This document shows positions 52,061 to 60,917 of a stretch of 64,000 nucleotides of DNA, piece by piece. Below the pieces are notes generated by a model, which was given only the letters and a program-made list of their open reading frames with translations, did no database searches and had not been told where the DNA came from. Within the stretch, counting starts at the first letter, position 1. Every line of letters starts with the position of its first letter. The position numbers and the translations under genes are program-made. Source of the stretch: RUG11237 sp050874665 (GTDB lineage: Bacteria; Bacillota; Clostridia; Lachnospirales; Lachnospiraceae); the NCBI GenBank assembly GCA_050874665.1, contig JBNMLC010000001.1, forward strand, positions 124,001 through 188,000, given 5' to 3'.

Positions 52061-53218
52061 ATGATAGAATTTGATATTGATATTTCAGATATTACAACTC
52101 CTTCGTATCTGATTGATGAAAGATTGTTGAAAAAAAATATGGAGGTGCTCAAATCTGTGTCAGATGCAACCGGCTGTAAAATTCTTTTGGCACAGAAAGC
52201 GTTTTCTATGTTTTCTATGTATCCTATGATGAGCAGATATTTAGCAGGAACCACAGCAAGCTCTTTGTTTGAGGCAAGACTGGGAAAAGAAGAATTTGGG
52301 GGAGAAACTCATATATTTGCACCGGCGTACAAAGAAAATGAAATCGATGACATCATAAGCTTGTGTGATCATATAGTATTTAATTCCTTTGCTCAGTGGA
52401 AACGCTTTAAAAATAAAGTGCTTGCCGCTCGAGGGGCAGGAAAAAAAATAGAGTGCGGGATTCGTGTGAATCCGGAATATGCAGAAATAGAAACGGATAT
52501 TTATAATCCGTGTTTTACAGGCTCTCGTCTGGGAACAACTTTAAAGACCTTTGAAGAAGAATTAGATTTAGAGGGAATTGATGGACTTCACTTTCATACT
52601 ATGTGCGAACAAAACTCAGATACCCTGGAGCGTACGTTGAAGGTAGTAGAGGAGAAATTCGGAAAATATATGAAAGATATGAAGTGGATTAATTTTGGCG
52701 GTGGTCATCATATTACCAGAAGGGATTATGACATAGAACGACTGATTGGTTGTGTCAATCATGTACAAGAAAAATACAATGTGAAGGTCTATCTTGAACC
52801 CGGAGAAGCGACAGCACTAAATACAGGATATCTGGTGGCCCAGGTGCTGGAACTTTCTGAAAATGGAATGAACCTTGCTATATTAGATACCTCGGCAGCG
52901 TGTCATATGCCAGATGTGTTGGAAATGCCCTACAGACCGGAAATTATTGGTGCAGGAGGGCCGGGAGAAAAAGCCTTTACTTACCGTCTGGGAGGACCGA
53001 CCTGTCTTGCAGGCGATATTATCGGAGACTATTCGTTTGATGAACCCTTAGAAATTGGACAGAAACTGGTGTTTACCGATATGTCACATTACACTATGGT
53101 GAAAAACAATACGTTTAACGGAATTAATTTACCTTCTATTTATAGCTATAGCGAAACGGGAAAAATTAAGGAAATCCGAAGATTTTCTTATGAGGATTTT
53201 AAGATGCGTCTTTCATAA
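52061..53218 (+). CDS. nspC: Carboxynorspermidine decarboxylase
   Basis: 385 residues. PLP enzyme of the alanine-racemase/diaminopimelate-decarboxylase fold: YLIDERLLKKN, ILLAQKAFS (PLP lysine), GIRVNPEY, LHFHTMCEQN, INFGGGHHI, YLEPGEA and TCLAGDIIGDY with the catalytic Cys. It removes CO2 from carboxynorspermidine/carboxyspermidine to give the triamine, completing the route begun by the dehydrogenase at 47949. Start at ATG 52061 with AGAGAGG; an ATG at 52022 lacks a site and lies inside the promoter region. It is driven by its own promoter rather than the speA-speE operon. Confidence 0.93.
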   Translation: MIEFDIDISDITTPSYLIDERLLKKNMEVLKSVSDATGCKILLAQKAFSMFSMYPMMSRYLAGTTASSLFEARLGKEEFGGETHIFAPAYKENEIDDIISLCDHIVFNSFAQWKRFKNKVLAARGAGKKIECGIRVNPEYAEIETDIYNPCFTGSRLGTTLKTFEEELDLEGIDGLHFHTMCEQNSDTLERTLKVVEEKFGKYMKDMKWINFGGGHHITRRDYDIERLIGCVNHVQEKYNVKVYLEPGEATALNTGYLVAQVLELSENGMNLAILDTSAACHMPDVLEMPYRPEIIGAGGPGEKAFTYRLGGPTCLAGDIIGDYSFDEPLEIGQKLVFTDMSHYTMVKNNTFNGINLPSIYSYSETGKIKEIRRFSYEDFKMRLS

Positions 53219-53248
53219 TAGGAAAAGATAATCTTTATTCAAAAAAAG

Positions 53249-53277
53249 TTTACACATCGTTCAAATTATGATATGCT
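53249..53277 (+). promoter_or_regulatory. Promoter of the 53341 membrane-protein gene and probably cdaA
   Basis: TTTACA (53249-53254), 17-bp spacer, TATGCT (53272-53277). No terminator is seen before the end of ptsH, so a transcript from here could run through cdaA, cdaR and glmM. Confidence 0.6.
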
Positions 53278-53340
53278 AAGAAAGTGGGTTTCCACGAAAA
53301 GACGTGAGTATTTTAAAAGAATGCGGAAACGGGGAGAACT

Positions 53341-53730
53341 ATGGTAAATGAGGATAAAATTAAGCTGATGACAAAGCTTGCAGTATATGAACAGGGAGAA
53401 GGAAAGAAAAAGCTTCCTGTGATGCAATATTTTCAAGGAGATTATATTGTGTTCAATGTGATAAAAACATTTCTTAGCATTACGATAGCATATGGATTGA
53501 TTTTGGCGATTGGCGTTGTGTTAAGCAGTCAGTATCTGATGGAAAACATTCAGAAGCTGAGTATAGAACAACTGGCAGGCCGCATTATCTTTGGGTATAT
53601 TCTGGTACAGGCATTGTACCTGACGATTGCATTACTTGTATACATGAAAAGGTATGCTAACGCAAAAAGAAGTGTAAAAAGATATTATAATCAGCTAAAG
53701 AAATTAAGCTCTTATTACAGAGAAAAATAG
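53341..53730 (+). CDS. Two-helix membrane protein of unknown function
   Basis: 129 residues. A cytoplasmic-looking charged N-terminus (EDKIKLMTKLAVYEQGEGKKK), two hydrophobic helices (FLSITIAYGLILAIGVVL, about 43-60; IIFGYILVQALYLTIALLVY, about 82-101) and a very basic tail (KRYANAKRSVKRYYNQLKK). No known domain. Start ATG with GGGGAG. It begins the gene string that leads to cdaA, with 40 bp to the next gene. Confidence 0.75.
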   Translation: MVNEDKIKLMTKLAVYEQGEGKKKLPVMQYFQGDYIVFNVIKTFLSITIAYGLILAIGVVLSSQYLMENIQKLSIEQLAGRIIFGYILVQALYLTIALLVYMKRYANAKRSVKRYYNQLKKLSSYYREK

Positions 53731-53770
53731 GATAGGATTTGGACAATGTGATGTGGGAGGAAATTGCTAG

Positions 53771-54700
53771 ATGTCAGCTTTACTTGAATTGAGAGAAAAA
53801 CTCAAAAAATTTTATGGAAAGAATGAATTGTATATTACTCCGGTATTGAAATTTGTGCTTGCTGTTATGATACTTTTTTCCATTCAGCAGAACATAGGAT
53901 ATATGAGTACGTTAGGAAATCCGGTGCTGATTTTTGTTATTGCGTTAATTTGTACATTTTTGCCGGTGAATGCAACAGTGATTGCAAGCTGCGTGTATAT
54001 TATATTGGATAGCTATGCACTTTCAACGGAAACAGCAATTGCAGCGTTTATTTTAGTTGTGCTGATGTTTTTATTGTATTTTCGATTTGCACCCAAAGAT
54101 GCCTATGTTGTGTTATTAGTACCAATGGCATTTGTGTTAAAAATTCCCTATGTAGCTCCGGTACTGATTGGATTGATGGCAACACCGGTTTCTATTGTTT
54201 CTATGTGTTTTGGAATTATCATGTATTATTATATCGTATATGTCAGCCAAAATGTGGGGGTACTGTCTGTGGCAGGAACGGATATGATTTCCAAGATGAG
54301 TATGGTTTTTGAAGGTCTGTTGTCAAATAAAATGTTGTTATTGACACTGATTTCATTTATGGCCACTGTATTGGTGGTATATCTCATTCGAAGACTGAAT
54401 ATTGACCATGTATGGAATACTGCTGCGATTGCGGGAATTTTAACAAATCTTTTGATTTTACTTGTGGGAGAATTTATGTTGAATCTTACCAATACGATTG
54501 GTGGAATGCTGATTTCCATGATAGTATCAGGTATTATAGTGTTTGCAGCACAGTTGTTTGTGTTTTGTCTGGATTATACCAGAACAGAATATGTACAGTT
54601 TGAAGATGATGAATACTATTATTATGTTAAAGCTGTACCAAAGATGACGGTAAGTGCATCTTCGAAAAAGGTACAGAGAATTAACCCACAGAAGAAATAA
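53771..54700 (+). CDS. Polytopic membrane protein upstream of cdaA
   Basis: 309 residues with about eight to ten hydrophobic helices from residue 25 to 275, a short charged N-terminus (MSALLELREKLKKFYGKNE) and an acidic/tyrosine then basic cytoplasmic tail (FEDDEYYYY; SSKKVQRINPQKK). No transporter or enzyme motif recognised. Start ATG with GGGAGG about ten bases upstream. The constant neighbour is cdaA 36 bp downstream, so a role in membrane or wall homeostasis tied to c-di-AMP is possible but unproven. Confidence 0.75.
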   Translation: MSALLELREKLKKFYGKNELYITPVLKFVLAVMILFSIQQNIGYMSTLGNPVLIFVIALICTFLPVNATVIASCVYIILDSYALSTETAIAAFILVVLMFLLYFRFAPKDAYVVLLVPMAFVLKIPYVAPVLIGLMATPVSIVSMCFGIIMYYYIVYVSQNVGVLSVAGTDMISKMSMVFEGLLSNKMLLLTLISFMATVLVVYLIRRLNIDHVWNTAAIAGILTNLLILLVGEFMLNLTNTIGGMLISMIVSGIIVFAAQLFVFCLDYTRTEYVQFEDDEYYYYVKAVPKMTVSASSKKVQRINPQKK

Positions 54701-54736
54701 AATAAAGAAAAAATATGTGTGTAAGGAAGTGAAACT

Positions 54737-55621
54737 GTGGAGTTTTTAACTACATTTTATGAAAATAATTTATATTGGATGTCAATGCCAAGCATTACAC
54801 CGACTGATGTTTTAGAGATAGCTATTATTGCGTTCTTTGTGTATCAGATTCTTTTGTGGATTAAAAACTCAAAAGCATGGTTTTTGCTGAAAGGAATCTT
54901 TGTGATTCTTGTGTTTGTAATGATTGCCATTCTACTTGAAATGAATACCATTTTGTGGATTTTCAAGAGCATATTGAATATAGGAATTATAGCGGTAGTT
55001 ATTGTCTTTCAACCGGAACTGCGCCGTGCGTTAGAGCAGTTAGGCAGAAAACGATTTATTTCATCATTGTTTGCATTTGACAATTCAAGAAGTGGCGAAG
55101 AGCGCTTCTCAGATAAGACAGTGAGTGAAATAGTGAAGGCTTCATATGACATGGGGAAAGTAAAGACGGGCGCATTGATTGTAATTGAAAAGGAACTTTC
55201 TTTGGCAGAATACGAAAGAACCGGAATCGGAGTAGACGGACTGGTAAGCAGCCAGTTGCTGATTAATATATTTGAGCACAATACTCCGCTTCATGATGGT
55301 GCAGTGATTATTCGAGGCAATCGAATTGTATCAGCAACCTGTTATCTGCCGTTGTCGGATAATATGGAACTGAGCAAGGCACTGGGAACAAGACACAGAG
55401 CAGGTGTTGGAATTAGTGAAGTGACGGATTCGATTACTGTGATTGTATCAGAGGAAACGGGAAGGGTATCCGTAGCTAATCTGGGAAAATTATATGTGAA
55501 TTTAGAGCCGGACGAATTAAAGGAAATGCTTCAAAAGGCTCAGGATAAGGTAAGTGAAGAGAAAAAGTTCAAATTGTGGAAGGGACGGCTGAAGAACCAT
55601 GAAAAAATGGATAACAAATAA
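54737..55621 (+). CDS. cdaA: Diadenylate cyclase
   Basis: 294 residues. Makes cyclic di-AMP from two ATP. Three N-terminal helices (about 20-95) anchor it in the membrane; the DAC domain carries the catalytic DGA (187-189, in LHDGAVIIRG) and RHR (219-221, in GTRHRAG). Start GTG 54737 with AAGGAA upstream. The last 23 bases overlap cdaR, and glmM follows, the standard Firmicutes cdaA-cdaR-glmM arrangement in which CdaR and GlmM modulate the cyclase. c-di-AMP controls potassium, osmolytes and wall stress. Confidence 0.96.
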   Translation: MEFLTTFYENNLYWMSMPSITPTDVLEIAIIAFFVYQILLWIKNSKAWFLLKGIFVILVFVMIAILLEMNTILWIFKSILNIGIIAVVIVFQPELRRALEQLGRKRFISSLFAFDNSRSGEERFSDKTVSEIVKASYDMGKVKTGALIVIEKELSLAEYERTGIGVDGLVSSQLLINIFEHNTPLHDGAVIIRGNRIVSATCYLPLSDNMELSKALGTRHRAGVGISEVTDSITVIVSEETGRVSVANLGKLYVNLEPDELKEMLQKAQDKVSEEKKFKLWKGRLKNHEKMDNK

Positions 55622-56897
55622 TACCGGATTAAAGGTCGTATCCATAGTGTTTGCACTTATGTTATGGCTGATTGTTGTGAATATCGATGATCCCAGCACA
55701 AAAAAAGAAATTTCGAATGTGCAGGTAGAACTTACCAATGAAGATGCGATTACAGATAAAGAAAAAGTATGCTCCGTTATAGATAACAGTAACGTGATTT
55801 CTATTACAATACGTGGGCCGAGAAGTGTTGTAGAATCCTTGAATGCCTCTGACTTTAAAGCAACAGCGGATTTGCGGGAGTTGACAGACTTTGAATTTGT
55901 TCCAATAGAAATTCAGGCATTGAGAAATAAGGATAAGCTGACCAGCGTAGAGAGTCGTACCAAAAATGTAAAGGTAAGTATAGAAGAACTATCCGTAAAG
56001 CAGTTTGCTATCAAGGCAAGCGTTACAGGCAATCCGGCAGACGGTTATGCAGTAGGAAACAAATCACTGTCGCAAAATATTGTGAAAATTAATGGCCCGG
56101 CATCAATCATGTCAACAATTAACCGGGTTGTAGCTGAAGTAAATGTGTCAGATATGTCATCGGATATTAACACACCGGTAAGTCTTACCGTATATGATGG
56201 AAATGATAAAGCAGTCGATACATCCAGACTGAAAATGAGCGTAGACAGTGTCAATGTCAATGTTGAGATGCTGAAAACCAAAGAAGTTCCGATTAAGGCA
56301 GGAACCAGTGGCACTCCGGCAGATGGCTACCGCGTTGTAGGCGGTGTCGTATGTGCACCGGAAACGGTTACGATTGCGGCAAAAGAAAACGTGTTATCCG
56401 GAATTAGCGAAGTTCGTATACCGGATGAGGTGATTGATGTAACAGATTTAAATAAGAGCTTTGAAAGCTTAATTGATATTAGCAAATATTTAGGAGATGG
56501 AGTTACATTAATCGGTGAAGCAGAAATTCTGGCATCTGTAAATATTGAACAATTAGAAAGTAAAGACATTTACTTTCCGGTAACTTCAATTAGTATTGAA
56601 AATCTTGCAGATAATTATAAGAGCATTTATACTAATTTTGACCCGCTAAAGCTTCAAATCTGGGGAACGGAAGAAAAAATTCAGGAATTGCAGAACACCG
56701 ACGTGTCAGTGAGCATAGATTTAAGTTCTGTGAAAGATTCGGGAAATTATACCATTCCTGTGACAATTCAGTTGCCGGAAGGATATAATGTATTTGAGGA
56801 GTATACCGTTGAGATACATGTTTATGAAGGAAATTTGGATTATTCAGAAATAACATCGAATGAAAATAATAACGCAGGCGAGTCAAATGAAGAATAA
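55599..56897 (+). CDS. cdaR: YbbR-domain protein, regulator of diadenylate cyclase
   Basis: 432 residues. One N-terminal membrane helix (VVSIVFALMLWLIVVNI, about 11-27) is followed by four YbbR-type repeats, each with an IxGP or PxxxxG/ADGYxV-like core (NPADGYAVGNKSL; GTPADGYRVVGGV; TLIGEAEILASV). YbbR domains face outside and regulate CdaA. It ends in an acidic Asn-rich tail. The start overlaps the cdaA end by 23 bp; 17 bp separate it from glmM. Confidence 0.9.
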   Translation: MKKWITNNTGLKVVSIVFALMLWLIVVNIDDPSTKKEISNVQVELTNEDAITDKEKVCSVIDNSNVISITIRGPRSVVESLNASDFKATADLRELTDFEFVPIEIQALRNKDKLTSVESRTKNVKVSIEELSVKQFAIKASVTGNPADGYAVGNKSLSQNIVKINGPASIMSTINRVVAEVNVSDMSSDINTPVSLTVYDGNDKAVDTSRLKMSVDSVNVNVEMLKTKEVPIKAGTSGTPADGYRVVGGVVCAPETVTIAAKENVLSGISEVRIPDEVIDVTDLNKSFESLIDISKYLGDGVTLIGEAEILASVNIEQLESKDIYFPVTSISIENLADNYKSIYTNFDPLKLQIWGTEEKIQELQNTDVSVSIDLSSVKDSGNYTIPVTIQLPEGYNVFEEYTVEIHVYEGNLDYSEITSNENNNAGESNEE

Positions 56898-56914
56898 CGC
56901 CTAGGGAGGAAAGT

Positions 56915-58264
56915 ATGGGAAGATTGTTTGGAACAGACGGAGTAAGAGGTGTTGCCAATGAGGAACTGACACCAAAGCTTGCTATGGAATTAGGGCAGGC
57001 AGGTGCCTATATTTTAACAAGACAGAATGCACATAAACCTACGATCATTGTAGGATGTGATACAAGAATTTCGGGAGGAATGCTTGCAAATGCTTTGATG
57101 GCAGGAATATGTTCTGTGGGAGCAAATGCAGTATATGTTGGGATTGTTCCAACCCCGGCAGTTGCTTATTTAACCAGAACTTACGGAGTAGATGCGGGAG
57201 TTGTAATTTCAGCATCGCATAATCCGGTAGAATTTAATGGAATTAAATTTTTTAATGGCGACGGATATAAATTATCTGATGAGTTAGAAGACGAAATAGA
57301 AGAATTAATTCATAACGGCATGAAGGGAATTACCTTTCCTACAAGTAAAAATATCGGAAAAGTAAAATACCGTATGGATGCCGGAGAAGATTACATTACA
57401 TTCGCAAAAAATGCAGTCAATGTGGATTTGACCAATATGCGCATGGTGGTAGACTGTGCAGAAGGTGCTTCTTATTACACAGCTGTGGAAACATTGAGAG
57501 AACTGGGAGCTGATGTAGTACCGATTCACGCAAATCCGGATGGAACAAACATCAACGATCAATGTGGTTCAACCCATCTGGAAGAATTGATGCGCAGGGT
57601 TGTGGAGGAAAAAGCACAGGTAGGGCTTGCCTTTGATGGAGATGCAGACCGTCTGCTTGCGGTAGATGAACTGGGAAATGTAGTAGACGGTGACCAATTA
57701 ATGGCAATTTGCGGCAATTATATGAAAGAACAGGGTAAATTAAAAAAGAATACGATTGTTGCAACAGTTATGAGCAATCTTGGTTTCTTCCTGATGGGAG
57801 AAGAAAGGGGCATTACCATTGAGAAAACAAAGGTTGGAGACCGTTATGTATTAGAGCATATGAAAGAGATTGGTGCAAATATTGGCGGAGAACAGTCCGG
57901 GCATATTATTTTCTTAGATGAGAATACTACTGGTGATGGATTGTTAAGCGCACTTCATTTATTAGAGGTTATGGTAAAGACGAAAAAACCATTGTCAGAG
58001 CTGGCAAAAATTATGGAAGTGCTTCCTCAGGCTCTGATTAATGCAAAAGTGCCAAATGACAAAAAGGAAAGCTATATGGAGTATCCGGAAATTGCAAAGG
58101 CAATTGAAGAACTAGAACAAAAGTTTGCCGGCAAAGGAAGAGTATTAATCAGACCTTCCGGAACAGAACCTTTGGTAAGAGTTATGATTGAAGGAAAAGA
58201 CCAGGCGGTAATTGAAGAAGAAGCAAGAAAATTAGCAGATTTCATAGTTAAGACAATTGCTTAA
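56915..58264 (+). CDS. glmM: Phosphoglucosamine mutase
   Basis: 449 residues. Converts glucosamine-6-phosphate to glucosamine-1-phosphate for peptidoglycan. GRLFGTDGVRG at the start, the catalytic phosphoserine S101 in ISASHNP, the metal loop AFDGDADRL, sugar-binding GEQSGHI and the phosphate loop RPSGTEPLVRV are all present. Start ATG with GGGAGG. Also known as a partner that restrains CdaA in other Firmicutes. Confidence 0.97.
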   Translation: MGRLFGTDGVRGVANEELTPKLAMELGQAGAYILTRQNAHKPTIIVGCDTRISGGMLANALMAGICSVGANAVYVGIVPTPAVAYLTRTYGVDAGVVISASHNPVEFNGIKFFNGDGYKLSDELEDEIEELIHNGMKGITFPTSKNIGKVKYRMDAGEDYITFAKNAVNVDLTNMRMVVDCAEGASYYTAVETLRELGADVVPIHANPDGTNINDQCGSTHLEELMRRVVEEKAQVGLAFDGDADRLLAVDELGNVVDGDQLMAICGNYMKEQGKLKKNTIVATVMSNLGFFLMGEERGITIEKTKVGDRYVLEHMKEIGANIGGEQSGHIIFLDENTTGDGLLSALHLLEVMVKTKKPLSELAKIMEVLPQALINAKVPNDKKESYMEYPEIAKAIEELEQKFAGKGRVLIRPSGTEPLVRVMIEGKDQAVIEEEARKLADFIVKTIA

Positions 58265-58291
58265 GATACATAAGAATGGAGGAAATGCCAT

Positions 58292-58561
58292 ATGGTAAGC
58301 CAGAAAGTTGTAGTAAAAAATCCTTCGGGACTTCATTTACGTCCGGCAGGTGTTTTGTGTAAAATTGCAATGACATATAAATCATCTACTACGTTTACAT
58401 TTCGCGAAAGCACAGCAAATGCGAAAAGTGTGTTAAGTGTATTAGGAGCCTGTGTAAAATGCGGTGATGAGATTGAATTTATTTGTCAGGGTGAAGACGA
58501 AGAAGAAGCTTTAAAAGGGCTTGTTGAGGCAGTGAAAACCGGACTTGGAGAAGAAATGTAA
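58292..58561 (+). CDS. ptsH: HPr, phosphocarrier of the sugar phosphotransferase system
   Basis: 89 residues, normal length. H15 in GLHLRPAG is the phosphorylation site from enzyme I, and S46 in NAKSVLSVLG is the HPr-kinase site for carbon catabolite control. Start ATG with GGAGG. It follows glmM by 27 bp; enzyme I (ptsI) is not adjacent. Contrast with the HPr-like protein at 21471, which lacks this histidine. Confidence 0.93.
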   Translation: MVSQKVVVKNPSGLHLRPAGVLCKIAMTYKSSTTFTFRESTANAKSVLSVLGACVKCGDEIEFICQGEDEEEALKGLVEAVKTGLGEEM

Positions 58562-58578
58562 AGAGCATCAGCCAAAGA

Positions 58579-58601
58579 ACAGCCACGCATTGCGTGGCTG
58601 T
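58579..58601 (+). terminator. Hairpin after ptsH
   Basis: ACAGCCACGCA pairs perfectly with TGCGTGGCTGT, extended by an outer GAGC/GCTC pair; GTTTCATCATTGTTT follows. A probable terminator with a poor T-tract. Confidence 0.55.
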
Positions 58602-58656
58602 AGCTCGTTTCATCATTGTTTCTGCTAATAGAAGATAGAAGAGAAAGGAAACCATT

Positions 58657-60891
58657 TTGAAAAAAGTATGGGAATTTTTAAAAGAGCATAAGAAAGCAAC
58701 TGTGGCAGGATATGTGATTTTATGTCTGTTGTATCTGGTGATTCAAATGATAAGACCAAGGAGTGCACAGTATATGGCATTGTTTTCCGCAAAGAAGATT
58801 GTGCTGCATACCTTGATTTTTCTTTGTGCAGGTGTAGCCTTGTATTCTGTTACCTTTGCAGAAAAGAAAGAGTTTGTGAAGAAAAAGAAAAGAAAGATAA
58901 GTACATTGATTTTCAATATATGGAAGCAATACCGTAATTTTATTGGTCTTGGGATTGTACTTTTGGTGGGACTGTATAGTAGCGTATATGTCTATCGAAC
59001 AGACATCCGCACAGCGATGAATACAACAAAAGATGTGGTGATTTCTTCTGTAGGAACAGGAAAAATCCGCATTTCAGATAAGGTAAAGGCAGTTACGCAA
59101 GACTTTACAACGACAGAACGGGAATTTATCGGAATCTCTCCTGCATTTTTTATGGACAATCCTGCAAGTGACAGAAGTGGTATGATTGAGGCGGTTGTTT
59201 GGAAAAACCATGAAATAGAAGTTGCCAGAGCCACCATTGACCTTTCAGAGATTGACAATGGATTTCGTTGGAAAATCATGTTTGATGAAAAGGAAACAGA
59301 GGCAGACAGTCAGACATATACACTGGAAATTAAGTTTCCCGAAAATATTTCACAATATAAAGTGTCGCTGGCAGTGACGAATGAAAATGTGAAAAAAGCA
59401 GTAGTCAATGAAAAGGAAGCAAAGTATGGTTTGTTTCTGACAGCACATACACAGTTAAATCACTTTGTACGGCCATATTTCATGGTTTTATGTGGTGCTT
59501 TGACATTGTTCAGTGCTTTTTTATATTATCTTATTTTTATCAAAAAAGCCGCCCTGGAATGGTGTGCATTTTTCAGCATTTTAGTAATTGGAGGCATTTA
59601 TGGTTTTTTGATTACGCCGTATATGGTTCCAGATGAAGAAACACATATTGATATGGCATATCGATATGCGGATATTTTGATGAGCACAGGAAATACAGAC
59701 GATTTCCATTGTCTGAAAAGACAAGAAGATACTGAGAAGAAATTTATATCAGACCCATCACTGGAAAATTATAGATATGTTTATGAAAATATAGGGAAAA
59801 CAGCAAAAAATACTAAGATTGTAGAGGCAGACGCTACAGCGAATACGGGGGCATATTTGTTTATGCATTTTCCGGGAGCTGTGGGCATAGCACTTGCAAG
59901 AATATTACATCTTGGATATGTACCAATGTTATATATGGGACGTTTCTTGGGCTTGCTTATCTTTGCACTGGCAGTTTTTATAGGTATGAAAAAGCTTCCT
60001 TTTGGAAAAGCCACGTTGTATGTCCTTGCTATGCTGCCAATTACGTTACAGCAGGTAAATTCGTTTTCCTATGATTCCATTTTATTTTCAGCGGTGTTGT
60101 TGTATTTGTGCTATGTTATTTCTATGGCATATACGAAAGATAAAATTCGTGCATGGGATATCATCATTTGTTGTGTTCTTGGAATTGCTGTTATTTATTG
60201 TAAAAACGGTGCGTATACACCGGTGGTTTTTGCATTTTTATTGATTCCGGCCAAAAAATTTGCTTCCAGAGCAGCTTATTACAGTTTTATGGTAAGCTTG
60301 AGTGGCGCTTTTGTCCTGGGATTTCTGGCAAAAAATATTAAGGTGGTAAATACTGCTGCGGAAACAACAAATAAGGTAATGGGAATTGCAGAGGCCATCA
60401 CCATTCCAAATTATAGCTTGAATTATATTTTACAAAACCCAATTGTGTTTTTTGATGTAGTAAATAATACGATTGCAGATAAAACTGATTTTTATATTCA
60501 ATCCATGTTAGGACAACATTTAGGCTGGATACAAGTAGAGCTTGCAAATGTATTAGTGATTGCCTTCAGCATTATATTAATGCTTTCTGCATTTCGAGGC
60601 AGAGAGGAGCAACAATATGTCACTACTGCAAATAAATGGTGGATTGTGGTAATTACCTGTGCCAGCGCAGCATTAGTTCTGCTTGGTATGCTGGTATCCT
60701 GGACACCAATCACCTATGTATCTGTGGAAGGTGTGCAGGGACGATATTTCTTTCCAATACTATTGTTAGGACTTATGGTACTTCGCAATTCTAAAATTAT
60801 GTTTGATAAAAATGCCGACAGGGCAGTTGCCTTTGCAGGCTATGCAGCCACAGTAGTTGCAGCATTTTGCTTTATTCATGTGGTGCTGTAG
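58657..60891 (+). CDS. DUF2142-family polytopic membrane protein
   Basis: 744 residues from TTG 58657. Helices near 15-35, 45-65 and 92-112 precede an extracytoplasmic beta-rich region (about 125-270) and about nine more helices. The segment LITPYMVPDEETHIDMAYRY matches the P-P/V-D-E-x-x-H signature of DUF2142, a family of glycosyltransferase-like membrane proteins found in wall-polysaccharide loci. It may transfer or modify a lipid-linked sugar; no donor is known. Flippase and TagB-like genes follow, supporting a polysaccharide role. Confidence 0.85.
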   Translation: MKKVWEFLKEHKKATVAGYVILCLLYLVIQMIRPRSAQYMALFSAKKIVLHTLIFLCAGVALYSVTFAEKKEFVKKKKRKISTLIFNIWKQYRNFIGLGIVLLVGLYSSVYVYRTDIRTAMNTTKDVVISSVGTGKIRISDKVKAVTQDFTTTEREFIGISPAFFMDNPASDRSGMIEAVVWKNHEIEVARATIDLSEIDNGFRWKIMFDEKETEADSQTYTLEIKFPENISQYKVSLAVTNENVKKAVVNEKEAKYGLFLTAHTQLNHFVRPYFMVLCGALTLFSAFLYYLIFIKKAALEWCAFFSILVIGGIYGFLITPYMVPDEETHIDMAYRYADILMSTGNTDDFHCLKRQEDTEKKFISDPSLENYRYVYENIGKTAKNTKIVEADATANTGAYLFMHFPGAVGIALARILHLGYVPMLYMGRFLGLLIFALAVFIGMKKLPFGKATLYVLAMLPITLQQVNSFSYDSILFSAVLLYLCYVISMAYTKDKIRAWDIIICCVLGIAVIYCKNGAYTPVVFAFLLIPAKKFASRAAYYSFMVSLSGAFVLGFLAKNIKVVNTAAETTNKVMGIAEAITIPNYSLNYILQNPIVFFDVVNNTIADKTDFYIQSMLGQHLGWIQVELANVLVIAFSIILMLSAFRGREEQQYVTTANKWWIVVITCASAALVLLGMLVSWTPITYVSVEGVQGRYFFPILLLGLMVLRNSKIMFDKNADRAVAFAGYAATVVAAFCFIHVVL

Positions 60892-60917
60892 CATCGGCGG
60901 TAAAATAGGAGACATGC

